DNA of 59,681 bases from a virus: the IMG/VR virus record IMGVR_UViG_3300031787_000134, positions 1-59,681 of that record; one strand, given 5' to 3'. Below are positions 23,602 through 33,608 of this stretch, one piece after another (the first letter of the stretch is position 1; each line of letters opens with the position of its first letter). The notes under the pieces are model-generated. The model was not told where the DNA came from, searched no databases, and saw nothing but the letters and a program-made list of their open reading frames with translations. The position numbers and the translations under genes were made by a program.

Positions 23602-26600
23602 ATGGCACTCCAATACCAAAATATCGAAGAACCATCCTTTGGCCGGGGCATTGACGCCCGTTCTGCCGAGAATCAAATTCGGGACGGCTTCGTTCGAGAC
23701 TTGGTAAATAGTGACATTGTGGAAGGCAGAGTAAGGAAGAGGAAAGGATTCGCCAACTATGCCGGAAACCTGCCGGTAAGAGTTACCGCGGTCCGCCAAA
23801 TCGGAGCTCCGACTAATAAGACCGGCTTCATCTTGGACCGAAGTATTGATTTGTCTGATGTTGATATCACCCCGCTACTGGTATACGGGAAGTATAGTAG
23901 CTCGATTGCTAATGACACCACGCTCTATTACGAGCAGTGGGAAACTAGCATCAAGAAGGCGTTCGCAGTCACAACCCCCCCCGGCCCTAGTACCCTTACT
24001 GTCCCCGTCTCCGAACACAATATCGACTCCCCGTATATTTACACGGGCACGGTACTATATTCTCCCGGTCCGGAAGAAGAAGTTATTACTGTCGATGAGA
24101 CAGAAGTCAGCAACAGTACTTACGACATCAATCTCAGCTATTTCAATTATACCGGCTTCCCTGAGGAAGTTTACGTTTATTATAAAGATGGCCGGACTAT
24201 CTTGGGCGAGACTGCGGTCATCACAGCCGTGCTCCCAAATCCAGGACCTCCTACTACTATCACCATTCCCGCTACGGGACTCGGGGGACACAACCTCTCT
24301 TTAGGTAATATCATTTACCAATTGTACGAGAATGTCGGCTCGGGCTTGGTCCGAAGAATACCCAGTAGTGCGTTCCTCGACAAGAACACCAATGAACTTA
24401 CCATCACGCCCGGCACTCCCGGCAACTATGTGGTGCTACTCTTCTCGGCCCCTGTATCGCAAAGCGTTACTTTGAGTCCCTCTCTCTTTACTGCCGGCGG
24501 CGAAGAAAATTACCGCCTCACTCTGTCCAATGTCACGTCTCGGTACATCTTCTCTAGCGTGTACCACGACTCGACCGGAGAAGAGATACTTCCTGATTCG
24601 GTCATTTATAACAGCGATAATGAAACAGTAACATTCGCTTTCGCCAAAGCTTCGTATGAAGCTAATCCCGGCGCGCTGCGGATTTACTACGATTACGGCG
24701 CGGTTCGGGCTAACGAGATAACCGTCACCGGGCCCAATGTCAACGCATATTACACCGACCCCCAGCTAACAATATACGGCCTCAGTCACGAAACTATTTA
24801 CGGCCAATATAAGAACGAGCTCCGCCGAGGATGGGCAAATCACGTTGACTCCTATAGAAGTCCCGAAACGACTCATATGGTGGCTGGCTTGGGCGGGAAT
24901 CTCTTTGCCGCATTATCGCCTAATGACTCGTACTTCCCGTCCGCCTTACTGGGAGCAACTCCTACTTACTACCCGAAACTGAGTAGTAAAACTGTTGCCT
25001 CGAACCAAGTTATTGGACCTGCCTTTTGGGACACAGACGATGTCCCGAACTTGACTAGAGCCGTGCTTAAGTTTCAGGGTGGGGGCACCAATTGGGCTTC
25101 CATTACCGGTGTGCAGCACATTACCGGCAATACAGTCCGGTATACCTTGTCCGTTCCGGGGGCGGTAGTAGTAGGCGGGACGCTTAGTAACGTCATTTCC
25201 GTCACCCCCGATTTAGAAGATTACATCTCAGTTAAAGGAATGTCTCATTCCCGGCACAACGGCAACTTCAAGATTGTAGCTCGCTCCCTTGTTGGGGACG
25301 TACTGACGCTGGATGTCGTGAATCCCAGAATTAAGAACTCCGACTACGACGATACCGGCTGCTCGGGTTTGGGCGGAGTATTCACGGACAGAGTCAGCCT
25401 TTCGGCTACTAGTCCCTTCCTCACTGATGACGTCCTCCTCTCCCCAGCTTGGACCTCCGCTACAGAACTAATAGTACAAAGCAGCGATAGCTCGACTATT
25501 ACCGTGAGCCAAGTATACGGAAAGATTACGCTCTCTCCTGGGGTCAGCATCGCGGGCCGCCGTACGTCAGCTACTATCCCGCTGAGAAATTTATCGACCG
25601 ACATCACCACCTCCCTCAATATAGTCGTCGGGGATACGGTATACTTGTCAGGCGTGAATCGCCCCCTTCAAGTACTGGCAGTCGATATCGCCAATAACGC
25701 TATTACAGTAGACGAAGCCCTAGTATGGGAAGACAATATCTCATTGCCTACTCCTATCGGAGTGTCTCAGAGATGGATACCCGCCGAGACCCCAGTACCG
25801 AGTAGCGGCGACTCCGCGTACAGCCTCATACCCAAGACGACCGTACAACACCTTTCTTCCAATCCCTATGATAATCAGCCCTTCCTCCGCTCTGCCATGG
25901 TACAGAATAACTTGTATCTTACAAATGGAAATGATGAGGTATACAAATATGATGGGCAGCATTTTTACAGGGCAGGCCTGATACCCTGGCAGCCGGGTCT
26001 CTTTCTCGCGGTAGAGAATGTCGCCACGGGCGGTATCCCACTTTCCGGCTCCGGAGCACAAGTTGTGGCCGCCCTCGAAGGGGCCCAACTAAGACTTGCC
26101 ACCGGACCCGCAGCCTACTTCCAAGCCGGGGACGTAGTAAGATTTACCAACGGGGAAGGCATCAATCAGCTCCTCACCATCAAAGCAATCAACGAAGTTA
26201 CCTCTTCCACTGATAAGCTCTTCTCCTTTGAAGAGACTCTTGATTTTACCGCGCTCGGAACTACTCCGAGATTGACTCTAGTATATCAGGCCCGGTACTA
26301 TTTTAGACTGAATGTCAAGGACGAGAATGGTGTTACCGTTTCTTCCGCCGTAACTGGGGCCTTAGACTTCGTGGCTACCATCAGCCCCGAATCTGGTAAA
26401 CAGCTCAAGGTACTCCTCCGCTTGGTGGGACTCCCACCTTGGGATAGGTACGATTTCCGTAACAAGAATATCGAGCTGGAAGTTTACCGTACCCTGTGGT
26501 CGAGGGGTAGCTTAGGCGAAGTGCCCACCTTCTACCGCATCCAGTCTATTGGACTCACGTACGAGAATAATAGCGGCTATATTGATGTCGAAGACGTTTA

Positions 26601-29070
26601 CAGTAACCAAACGCTGACCGACAGTCAGCAGGACTTCCTCATTGGGGCGCTCTCAGCTGAAGGGCCTCCCGCAGACTGGGACGAACCAGCTCGCGCGAAG
26701 TATGTTACCACCGCCGGGAACAGGCTAGTTCTAGCCAACGTCACCGACTGGCCGACTCTTACTGTCACTTATCTCGGTGCGGGGCTCACTCCGTTCGCCA
26801 GCTTTGCGGGACAGAAGTTTCTATACCGCCGGGACAGCAGCGAAAGCGCCCTGCTTACCCAAACAAATATGCTTGACCGGGTGACATATGAACTGGTACC
26901 CAGCTCAGCGGCCAAGACGATTTACCCCGTTCCCGGAACGAGTGGTCACTTCAAATTCTCCGCTACGACGGCGCTGCCCGCCACCCTCGCGGCGAAAGAC
27001 TGGGTCTACCTCTACCACAGTACGGTAAGCGGTGGTAACTCTCAAGTTGTCACTGTTAGTGCGTCGAACGATAAATTTACCGTCACAACAGACATACCAA
27101 ATGGTACCTTAGTTCATTTTTCAACTAGCGGCACGGGCACCTATCCAACATATGTTGATGGCGCCGGAACGACAAGCATTAGTCCCAACCGAGGCTATTT
27201 TGTTGTCAATAGTGGTAGTAATGAATTAAAAATTGCATTGACTTATGGCGGTGCCGCACTTGACATTGCTACTGATGGAACACCCACATTAAACCTACTT
27301 TGGGATGGGTCTGAACTAGATTATGCCGGCTGGTACCAAGTGGCCGACGTCACCGCTGGTGTCGTCACCATTCACAGTCCGAACCTCAACTGGTCCACTA
27401 TTCCCAAACAATTCCCGGATAGGGCATTATTTGCCACCAACCTCGAAGATGTCCCGGTCTTGACCGGAGTAGACGGCAATATGGGGATGTTCAATGGTAA
27501 CGGTCCCCTGCCTTGGCAAGTAGTATTGCGCCGGTTGGGGATGGCCATCAACGCCACAATGAGAGTGACGGACACGACACTAGCGGGTCAAACCACCTTC
27601 GTCCCGTGGCTCATTGCTAGGTCTGAAGGAGATACTGATGGGCAGCTCATCGTCAAGCAACCTAGGGCGGAAGTAGCCATACCAAGTCTTACTATTAAGG
27701 GACCAACAACCACCGTCAACGGCAGCGTAACAAATAGCACGACTGTGACTTTGGCCGACGCTAGTCAGTTTCAGTCAAATGGAACAATATTAGTCAACGG
27801 TAGCATTTATTCTTACGCTGGAAAAGTGGGTAATATTTTATCGGGTTTGTCGCCAGTACTCACCGCGTCTAGTGGGGCTGGAGTTGAGGCTGGTATCGGA
27901 GTTTCAACCTACGTCAATGGCGCTTTGACTAACGTGGGAACAGCAGCCAATTTAGTAACCACCCGCTACCCGAGCCGGCTATTAGTAAGCTACGACAACT
28001 ATCCAGAAATATTTGACAATCCTTGGACGGTGAATACGGACTCCAGTGATAGTGCAATTGATGTCAACTCTGCTGACGGGCAAGAGATTACCGGTGTAAT
28101 TCCCTTCTTCGGTGAATCGGCCTTCGGTGCCGCCCTCCAGTCCGGGGTACTAGTCGTCTTCAAACAGAATAGCATATACTTGGTTGACCTCTCCGCTAAA
28201 GCGGCTGGACAAAACCCAGTCCAAAGACTTGAGACGCAAGGTTTAGGTTGTACTGCTCCGTACAGTATCGCTTCTACTAAAGACGGTATCGCTTTCGCGA
28301 ACGACTCAGGCGTGTACGTACTCCGCCGGAATCAAAGGATTGAGTACCTGGGTCGGTATATTGAGAGATTGTGGCAGCAGTCGGTTGACAAGTCCGCACT
28401 CGACCTAGTGCAAGGACACCATTACGGGGTCGGCCGCCAGTATAAGTTGTCGGTACCCTTGGCTAGCGAGAGCCAAGACGGCCATGCTCAAAACAGCGAA
28501 GTATACGTCTACAACCACACCGGCGAGACGGCAGACGAACCGGGCGGGTGGGGCCGCTATACCAACCACGCAGCAACCGGGTGGGCGAACCTATTCCAAG
28601 ATGCCTTCTACAGCACGTGCAATGGCACCGTAAAGCGAATCAGGAACGTGGGGGATACCTCGGACTATAGGGACGACGACATCGCGATAGAATCGATTTT
28701 AGAGGCTCGGGCTACCGCGTACGGGAATACCGGAATCAGGAAGGTAGTGGCCAGCGTCACTGTCCATTACCGCTCGGGCGGGAACAGCAACAATACTTCG
28801 GTCTACATGTCTCCCGACCTCTATCAAGAATATGATTTGTCATCCGCGTTCCGAATCTTGGCCAAGCCTAGTTTGGTGGATGGGCTAGGCACCGTTGCGG
28901 GACAAGATGTCGTCTCGATTATGCACTCCTTTCCGAAACGGAGATGCATCTACATGTCTGTCAAGATAGTGAACAATGGTAAGGATGAAAATGTTGAGTT
29001 GGCCGGATTTGCGTATTCAGTCGCGGGTCTGTCAGGGGCGGGAGTCAAGCAAGCCGGCGAGACTGACTAG
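23602..29070 (+). CDS. Giant tail protein, nozzle/stabilisation type (1822 aa)
   Basis: An all-beta protein of unusual length. The N-terminus (SFGRGIDARSAENQIRDGFVRDLVNSDIVEGRVRKRKGF) and the closing region (GVLVVFKQNSIYLVDL, GVYVLRRNQRIEYLGRYIERLWQQ) match the style of podovirus tail-nozzle and head-stabilisation proteins that seal the portal. Between them lie many repeated beta domains. Two A/T-rich islands (about 27075-27306 and 27690-27950) code for glycine/threonine-rich domains and look inserted. Position after the adaptor supports a tail-tube or nozzle role. Confidence 0.6.
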   Translation: MALQYQNIEEPSFGRGIDARSAENQIRDGFVRDLVNSDIVEGRVRKRKGFANYAGNLPVRVTAVRQIGAPTNKTGFILDRSIDLSDVDITPLLVYGKYSSSIANDTTLYYEQWETSIKKAFAVTTPPGPSTLTVPVSEHNIDSPYIYTGTVLYSPGPEEEVITVDETEVSNSTYDINLSYFNYTGFPEEVYVYYKDGRTILGETAVITAVLPNPGPPTTITIPATGLGGHNLSLGNIIYQLYENVGSGLVRRIPSSAFLDKNTNELTITPGTPGNYVVLLFSAPVSQSVTLSPSLFTAGGEENYRLTLSNVTSRYIFSSVYHDSTGEEILPDSVIYNSDNETVTFAFAKASYEANPGALRIYYDYGAVRANEITVTGPNVNAYYTDPQLTIYGLSHETIYGQYKNELRRGWANHVDSYRSPETTHMVAGLGGNLFAALSPNDSYFPSALLGATPTYYPKLSSKTVASNQVIGPAFWDTDDVPNLTRAVLKFQGGGTNWASITGVQHITGNTVRYTLSVPGAVVVGGTLSNVISVTPDLEDYISVKGMSHSRHNGNFKIVARSLVGDVLTLDVVNPRIKNSDYDDTGCSGLGGVFTDRVSLSATSPFLTDDVLLSPAWTSATELIVQSSDSSTITVSQVYGKITLSPGVSIAGRRTSATIPLRNLSTDITTSLNIVVGDTVYLSGVNRPLQVLAVDIANNAITVDEALVWEDNISLPTPIGVSQRWIPAETPVPSSGDSAYSLIPKTTVQHLSSNPYDNQPFLRSAMVQNNLYLTNGNDEVYKYDGQHFYRAGLIPWQPGLFLAVENVATGGIPLSGSGAQVVAALEGAQLRLATGPAAYFQAGDVVRFTNGEGINQLLTIKAINEVTSSTDKLFSFEETLDFTALGTTPRLTLVYQARYYFRLNVKDENGVTVSSAVTGALDFVATISPESGKQLKVLLRLVGLPPWDRYDFRNKNIELEVYRTLWSRGSLGEVPTFYRIQSIGLTYENNSGYIDVEDVYSNQTLTDSQQDFLIGALSAEGPPADWDEPARAKYVTTAGNRLVLANVTDWPTLTVTYLGAGLTPFASFAGQKFLYRRDSSESALLTQTNMLDRVTYELVPSSAAKTIYPVPGTSGHFKFSATTALPATLAAKDWVYLYHSTVSGGNSQVVTVSASNDKFTVTTDIPNGTLVHFSTSGTGTYPTYVDGAGTTSISPNRGYFVVNSGSNELKIALTYGGAALDIATDGTPTLNLLWDGSELDYAGWYQVADVTAGVVTIHSPNLNWSTIPKQFPDRALFATNLEDVPVLTGVDGNMGMFNGNGPLPWQVVLRRLGMAINATMRVTDTTLAGQTTFVPWLIARSEGDTDGQLIVKQPRAEVAIPSLTIKGPTTTVNGSVTNSTTVTLADASQFQSNGTILVNGSIYSYAGKVGNILSGLSPVLTASSGAGVEAGIGVSTYVNGALTNVGTAANLVTTRYPSRLLVSYDNYPEIFDNPWTVNTDSSDSAIDVNSADGQEITGVIPFFGESAFGAALQSGVLVVFKQNSIYLVDLSAKAAGQNPVQRLETQGLGCTAPYSIASTKDGIAFANDSGVYVLRRNQRIEYLGRYIERLWQQSVDKSALDLVQGHHYGVGRQYKLSVPLASESQDGHAQNSEVYVYNHTGETADEPGGWGRYTNHAATGWANLFQDAFYSTCNGTVKRIRNVGDTSDYRDDDIAIESILEARATAYGNTGIRKVVASVTVHYRSGGNSNNTSVYMSPDLYQEYDLSSAFRILAKPSLVDGLGTVAGQDVVSIMHSFPKRRCIYMSVKIVNNGKDENVELAGFAYSVAGLSGAGVKQAGETD

Positions 29071-29072
29071 TC

Positions 29073-29094
29073 AGAAAAGTGCTACACTTTTTCT
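29073..29094 (+). terminator. Hairpin with T run after the giant tail gene
   Basis: AAAAGTG-CTA-CACTTTT followed by TCT, directly after the stop and a 12-base palindrome CTGACTAGTCAG. It is low in GC, so terminator strength is uncertain. Confidence 0.5.
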
Positions 29095-29157
29095 ACCAAC
29101 GGCGGGATGTCATATCACAGACATGATACTGACATCTCTAACCAAAGCGGCCGGGTG

Positions 29158-29185
29158 TTGACAGATTTGCAAAGCGGGTTATACT
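29158..29185 (+). promoter_or_regulatory. Strong sigma-70-type promoter
   Basis: A perfect TTGACA (29158-29163), a 16-base spacer and TATACT (29180-29185). It lies 330 bases ahead of the ejection operon and upstream of the GTAC array. Confidence 0.7.
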
Positions 29186-29272
29186 AAGACCATGTCTTGT
29201 ATGTTTCCCTTCGGTTGCTGGTTAACAAGTATATATGTAACACGTGCAGCTATAGTAACAGCAGTAACAATA

Positions 29273-29370
29273 GTACAAGTCGCAGCAGTGTACACGTAGC
29301 TACATGTACTAGTCGCAGCATAGTACTAGCCGCAGCATGTACTAGTCGCAGCATAGTACAGGCCGCAGCA
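29273..29370 (+). repeat. GTAC-centred motif array B
   Basis: GTAC starts at 29273, 29290, 29306, 29323, 29339 and 29356, spaced 17, 16, 17, 16 and 17 bases. Five of the six copies extend to GTACnnGYCGCAGCA; the second copy reads GTACACGTAGCTAC. Copies carry stop codons in the upper-strand frames. The array lies between two promoters and matches the smaller array before the small terminase. Confidence 0.8.
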
Positions 29371-29450
29371 ATATTACCGCACCCCCTGTACAGTTGCCCG
29401 GCGTCGGTAAGTGCGGACATGTACCGGCTACCCGCAACTAAGCCCCTGAC

Positions 29451-29479
29451 TTGACAGGCCACCCCTCGTATGTTACAGT
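29451..29479 (+). promoter_or_regulatory. Sigma-70-type promoter of the ejection operon
   Basis: A perfect TTGACA (29451-29456), a 17-base spacer and TACAGT (29474-29479), with TGT before the -10. It ends 36 bases before the first ejection gene. Confidence 0.65.
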
Positions 29480-29515
29480 AAGTACACCCAATAAAAGGGA
29501 GCGGGGGTATCCGGC

Positions 29516-31810
29516 TTGGCTACGATGACACTTCAAGAAAGAATCAAGCGAAGTCAGCAGGTTGGCAGTGAGGCTAAGCAGCCTACCGTCAATCAACTGG
29601 CGTCCAATGCCGGCCTCCCGTCTCCTAATACTGCCGTCGGGGCGGGTATGATTCCAGGTACTACACCCGACCAAGCCAAGATGATGGGCACTCCGGCACA
29701 GAAGCAGGCTAAAGTAGCCTCGCTCGGAGGGGAGACTGCCCTAGAGCAGGCCGCGAAATTGAGAGCACCCTCGGTAGCGACTGCGGAGGAGGAGGCCAAG
29801 AAGAGAAAAGCTGTAGCCTTATCTCAAGGCCTCGGAACGTTTGGCGATAAAGCAACCGAGCTGGTCGAAACCACATTCCGAAACATTACCGGCCAACAAG
29901 TACAAGCCGCCCCTACCGCCGCACCAACAGCGGGAGCCCCCGCCCCGGAGCCGGCGGCCCTGAACTTGAAACTCGACACCGCGTCTAGCCGCTTTGCTGG
30001 CAAAAGTGCGGACCAAATGACTAAAATTAGCCAGCTCGTTAACGACATTGCCACGATGCCGGCTGGTGCTGACCGAAACGCGGTAACGATGCAGCTCAAC
30101 GCGGAGCTCGGACTGACAGGCGAGACCGCACTCAAGTCTGAAGAGGTATCCTCTCTCATCTCCAAACTACCCGAAACGGTGGCAGGAGCAGCAGCTACAG
30201 CCGTTACCAAGACAGTCGGCGACAAGGTCACTATCGGCGATTTACAGCAGGTCGGAACAGATATCAACGAAATTTCCTCCTTACTAGGTATCCCGCCCGA
30301 GCAAGTATCGGAACTTACTTTCGGCGACTTACAGAACAGACTAGCCACCATCGGTCAAGAAACCTTCGGAGAAACTCAGCAAGTCCAAGCTGGCATGGTG
30401 TCGGGTCTCCTCTCCCCTACCGAAAGGGCCGCCTTGAGGGATGTCCTGGCCACTATGGAAGAAACCGGCATCGCAGGTGCCGAGCTGCAAGTAGCCGATA
30501 TCGGGAAGGATATCGCAGCAGGTACGACTGTTACTGTCGGCGGGCAGCAGTATAGTATCGAGGAGCTGCTTGCTGCGGACGAGATGACGGACATCGTCAA
30601 ACAAGTACTATCCGACCCAAAGGGTAAGCTAGCCCAGCAACTGAAGGTCGACAGTCCGGACCTCTTCAACTGGATAGCGAAGAGCGAAGCCGGCCTCAAG
30701 ACATTACTCGCCGCCACCGAGACCGGAGTCAAGGAATTCAAGACGATTCAAGAGAAGAACCTCGCCGTAGTCAAGCCGTTGCTGGCGTACAAAGACTACT
30801 TCAGTAAAATGAAGGGCGCTGACGGGAAACCCCTCTTTGACTTGACCGCCCTCAGAGCTGGCGAAATCAAGATAGAAGACTTGCCTCCCGCCATGAAGAC
30901 TGTCTTACAGTCCCCGCCCGAGAAGCAGCAAGCAGTACTATCCGCCCTTACTCAGCTCCCCGCTGACGCGGTAGCCGAGCTAGACTCAACTGAGATAGCC
31001 AACCTCGGCCTCGATAATCCGTCCGGCCTTTGGTCTAAATACGTCGCGGAATCCTCGAATCGGAAGCGCATCGCTAGTATCCCAAATGAGCAGCCCCAGA
31101 TAATTTTTGATACCTTGGGCTGGGGTTCGGTTGACCAGGCGAACCAAGTACTCGCGGACGCCATACTTGTCGAAGCTATGGGGGGACCGAAACACCCCCT
31201 CCTCGATGTCGACTTCAATGATGACGGCAAGATTGACGCCGCCGATATGAAAAACTTGAAGGAGTTGTCTGCCGGGGCTGCATTGCCCAGCCTCAAAGAC
31301 ATCGCGAAACAGGGAACCGTTCCCACCGCCCAGCTCCCCAACGTCGCTGGGACTAAGCTCGATTACGGCGACCAAGAGACATTCAATACCATCAAGAACG
31401 TCATGGCTGATGGCTTCTTTACTCAAGAAGAAGCTGATGCCTTGCCTTGGGATATACCCAAGATGGAGTCCGTGCTGAGTAAACTCAATCGCCAAGGCGG
31501 TGTGTATCAAGGACCGGCCGGCCAAATTGCCAAGACACTGTCGGACGCCTTGGACAGGAAGCGTAAGCAACGTGCCGAAGCTGAGGCCGCTGCTGAAGAT
31601 GAACGCATCCGGGCGCAAGCCGCTGCTGATAAAGCAGCTGCCGATGCTGCCGCTGCTGAGCAAAAGCGCAAAGAAGAAGAGCGGAAGAGAAGTGACCGCC
31701 GCCTAGACATCGGCCTCCTCGGCGCTGGCGTGGCTGCCCCGGGCGCCGGACGTGCGGGACGTGCCTTGGAAGAGCCAGCCAAAAAAGCAAAGAAATACTT
31801 GGGGATATAA
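29516..31810 (+). CDS. Internal virion (ejection) protein 1
   Basis: 764 aa, starting at TTG 29516 or at ATG 29525 three codons later. It is helical, Ala/Gln/Lys-rich and without a signal peptide. Near residue 565 it carries an EF-hand/dockerin loop (DFNDDGKIDAADM), a calcium-binding pattern. The C-terminal 100 residues form an Ala/Glu/Lys coiled coil with a short Gly/Ala end. It is the first of five consecutive genes of this type, which in podoviruses build the core and extend the tail across the cell wall. Confidence 0.6.
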   Translation: MATMTLQERIKRSQQVGSEAKQPTVNQLASNAGLPSPNTAVGAGMIPGTTPDQAKMMGTPAQKQAKVASLGGETALEQAAKLRAPSVATAEEEAKKRKAVALSQGLGTFGDKATELVETTFRNITGQQVQAAPTAAPTAGAPAPEPAALNLKLDTASSRFAGKSADQMTKISQLVNDIATMPAGADRNAVTMQLNAELGLTGETALKSEEVSSLISKLPETVAGAAATAVTKTVGDKVTIGDLQQVGTDINEISSLLGIPPEQVSELTFGDLQNRLATIGQETFGETQQVQAGMVSGLLSPTERAALRDVLATMEETGIAGAELQVADIGKDIAAGTTVTVGGQQYSIEELLAADEMTDIVKQVLSDPKGKLAQQLKVDSPDLFNWIAKSEAGLKTLLAATETGVKEFKTIQEKNLAVVKPLLAYKDYFSKMKGADGKPLFDLTALRAGEIKIEDLPPAMKTVLQSPPEKQQAVLSALTQLPADAVAELDSTEIANLGLDNPSGLWSKYVAESSNRKRIASIPNEQPQIIFDTLGWGSVDQANQVLADAILVEAMGGPKHPLLDVDFNDDGKIDAADMKNLKELSAGAALPSLKDIAKQGTVPTAQLPNVAGTKLDYGDQETFNTIKNVMADGFFTQEEADALPWDIPKMESVLSKLNRQGGVYQGPAGQIAKTLSDALDRKRKQRAEAEAAAEDERIRAQAAADKAAADAAAAEQKRKEEERKRSDRRLDIGLLGAGVAAPGAGRAGRALEEPAKKAKKYLGI

Positions 31811-31817
31811 GTGACGT

Positions 31818-32750
31818 ATGGCATCCTTACTTGACAAACTACAGCAAAGCTTGGGCACGGTCGGTGGACAGGCTACTCCCGGTGACGAGACCGCGTCAGT
31901 ACAAAAACTCCTCGCCGCCAAGAAGGGCATCGTTGGCGCGGGTCCGGGTGCGTTGGGTCCCCGAGGCTTGGCAGCCCCGGAGATGGCAGCCCGCGCCACA
32001 ACTCAACAACAACTGTCCCAAGTTGGACAAGCTGCACAACTACAAGCCACCGGCATCAGCCAAGCTGCCGAAGCTCAATCCGAGGAGCAACGTCAAAGGG
32101 AGCAAGCCTTAGCCGGACAGCAACAAGAGTCCTCCCTCCGGAATAGAATTCAAACCGAGAGCGTGTTACGCGGCCTGGAGCAAGGAAGAGCGGAGCTCGG
32201 AGAGAAGGAACGACAACAGGGCCTAGAACAAGTAGCCGCCAATCTCCGCCTCCAAGATGCAAGGTATGTTGATAACTTGCGCAGAGAAGGGGAAAGGGCT
32301 AGACTACAAGAAGACATCTCCTTTACTGAGCAACTCCAGAAGAGTGTGCTCGAAGACAATATGGCCATACAAAAACTTCGAATCAAGAATCAGTCCTTAC
32401 TCGATGTCAATGACAGGGAGTTTGACAAGGCCATGGCTAAGATGGGGTACAGTGAAGCTATATCCGCGGCCCGAGACAACCTCAAAGCCGATTCTCAGCG
32501 CGCCTTAATCAGCGGCGGGGCTGGCCTAATCAGCACCGGTATTCAAGCAGCTGGCCAATATAAGTCAGGCGGGCTCAGCCAAGGCTACCAGTCTTATCTC
32601 GATACGGTACCCCAAGGTGAGCGGCCGATGAGTTATACTGCTTGGCAAGCTGACCAAGCCCGCGCTGCCCAAGAAGCGCAAGGAAGTCAGGCAGCAAAAG
32701 GCAACCTTCCGGCTACCGGTCCTAGTCGGTCTTATGGAGGATTTGCGTAA
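31818..32750 (+). CDS. Internal virion protein 2 (Gln-rich coiled coil)
   Basis: 310 aa. Low-complexity Ala/Gln/Gly N-terminus, long Arg/Glu/Gln coiled coil (QREQALAGQQQESSLRN), then a Gly/Ser-rich end. It overlaps the next gene by one base (TAATG). The composition, and its place between two other ejection-type genes, support the call. No domain is recognised. Confidence 0.55.
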   Translation: MASLLDKLQQSLGTVGGQATPGDETASVQKLLAAKKGIVGAGPGALGPRGLAAPEMAARATTQQQLSQVGQAAQLQATGISQAAEAQSEEQRQREQALAGQQQESSLRNRIQTESVLRGLEQGRAELGEKERQQGLEQVAANLRLQDARYVDNLRREGERARLQEDISFTEQLQKSVLEDNMAIQKLRIKNQSLLDVNDREFDKAMAKMGYSEAISAARDNLKADSQRALISGGAGLISTGIQAAGQYKSGGLSQGYQSYLDTVPQGERPMSYTAWQADQARAAQEAQGSQAAKGNLPATGPSRSYGGFA

Positions 32751-33607
32751 TGGCCCAAACAGCTAAGCAATCCGGACTAGCTACCTTAGCGGGACAAATG
32801 CCGGTCCGTAATCAAGAACTAGCGGACCAGCAAAGAGCCGCTCGCGCCTTACAGTTACAGCAGACCGTAGCCAGGATGACCCCGCAACAGGCCCCAACTG
32901 CGCAGCAGGCGGCTGGGATGGGGGCCGCATTAGCGCAACAAGCGGGACAAGAACAAGTGGGCCGAGCCACCCAGCAGCTGGAAACAGCTGGCCAAGTAGC
33001 CAAATTAGGCCAACAAGAAACAGCTATCGCGGGCCAACAAAAGCTAGGTGCTTTGCAAGAAGGAGCCCGGCAACAAGAACTATCTCAAGTTGATAGATTG
33101 GCCAAACTCGACGCCGCCGCAAAGACCGAGCTCTTCGACAAGGAATTACAGTTCCGTAAAGATGCCGCGAATCAGACCTTCTTCACAGAAAGACAGCTCG
33201 CCGACTACAAGAGACAATCCGCCGCTAGTGACGAACAACTCCGCAATTGGTCTAATCAAGCCCAGAATTACCACAAGCGGAATATTACTACTTTAGAGAC
33301 GATGTACAAGAAGCTTTCCGAGATTGAAGAGAACAATTACCGGATTGGAAAGCAGCAGTTAGACCAAGCGGCGCGCAAGGAATTGGCGCAACTTAGAGCC
33401 GATACTGAGAAGAGATTGCGCGATGCCAAAAACAAAGCTGCCAAAACTGCCCAAATGTGGCAAGCTGGTGGTACGATAGTAGGGGCCGTTGTCGGTAGTA
33501 TTATACCCGGTGCCGGGACCGTGGCAGGGGCCGCGTTAGGGGCCAGTATCGGCGGCGCAGTAGGCGGCATGGCTGGGGCTCAACAAGCAGGACAAGAGGA
33601 AATATAA
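32750..33607 (+). CDS. Internal virion protein 3 with glycine-zipper membrane segment
   Basis: 285 aa. The first 230 residues are Ala/Gln-rich coiled coil. Residues about 235-275 form a glycine-zipper hydrophobic segment (GGTIVGAVVGSIIPGAG then GAALGASIGGAVGG) suited to insertion in membrane. That makes it the most likely pore component of the ejection apparatus. It is translationally coupled to the previous gene. Confidence 0.6.
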   Translation: MAQTAKQSGLATLAGQMPVRNQELADQQRAARALQLQQTVARMTPQQAPTAQQAAGMGAALAQQAGQEQVGRATQQLETAGQVAKLGQQETAIAGQQKLGALQEGARQQELSQVDRLAKLDAAAKTELFDKELQFRKDAANQTFFTERQLADYKRQSAASDEQLRNWSNQAQNYHKRNITTLETMYKKLSEIEENNYRIGKQQLDQAARKELAQLRADTEKRLRDAKNKAAKTAQMWQAGGTIVGAVVGSIIPGAGTVAGAALGASIGGAVGGMAGAQQAGQEEI

Positions 33608-33608
33608 C

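Noticed and set aside
29192-29299. 35-aa hydrophobic peptide starting at the predicted transcript start
   Set aside because: It would need leaderless translation, and its 3' part is formed by the GTAC array. No independent support.
29273-29370. CRISPR array
   Set aside because: The repeats are 15 bases with gaps of 1-2 bases, so there are no spacers, and no cas operon is present. The Cas4-like gene at 53140 is an ordinary phage exonuclease.
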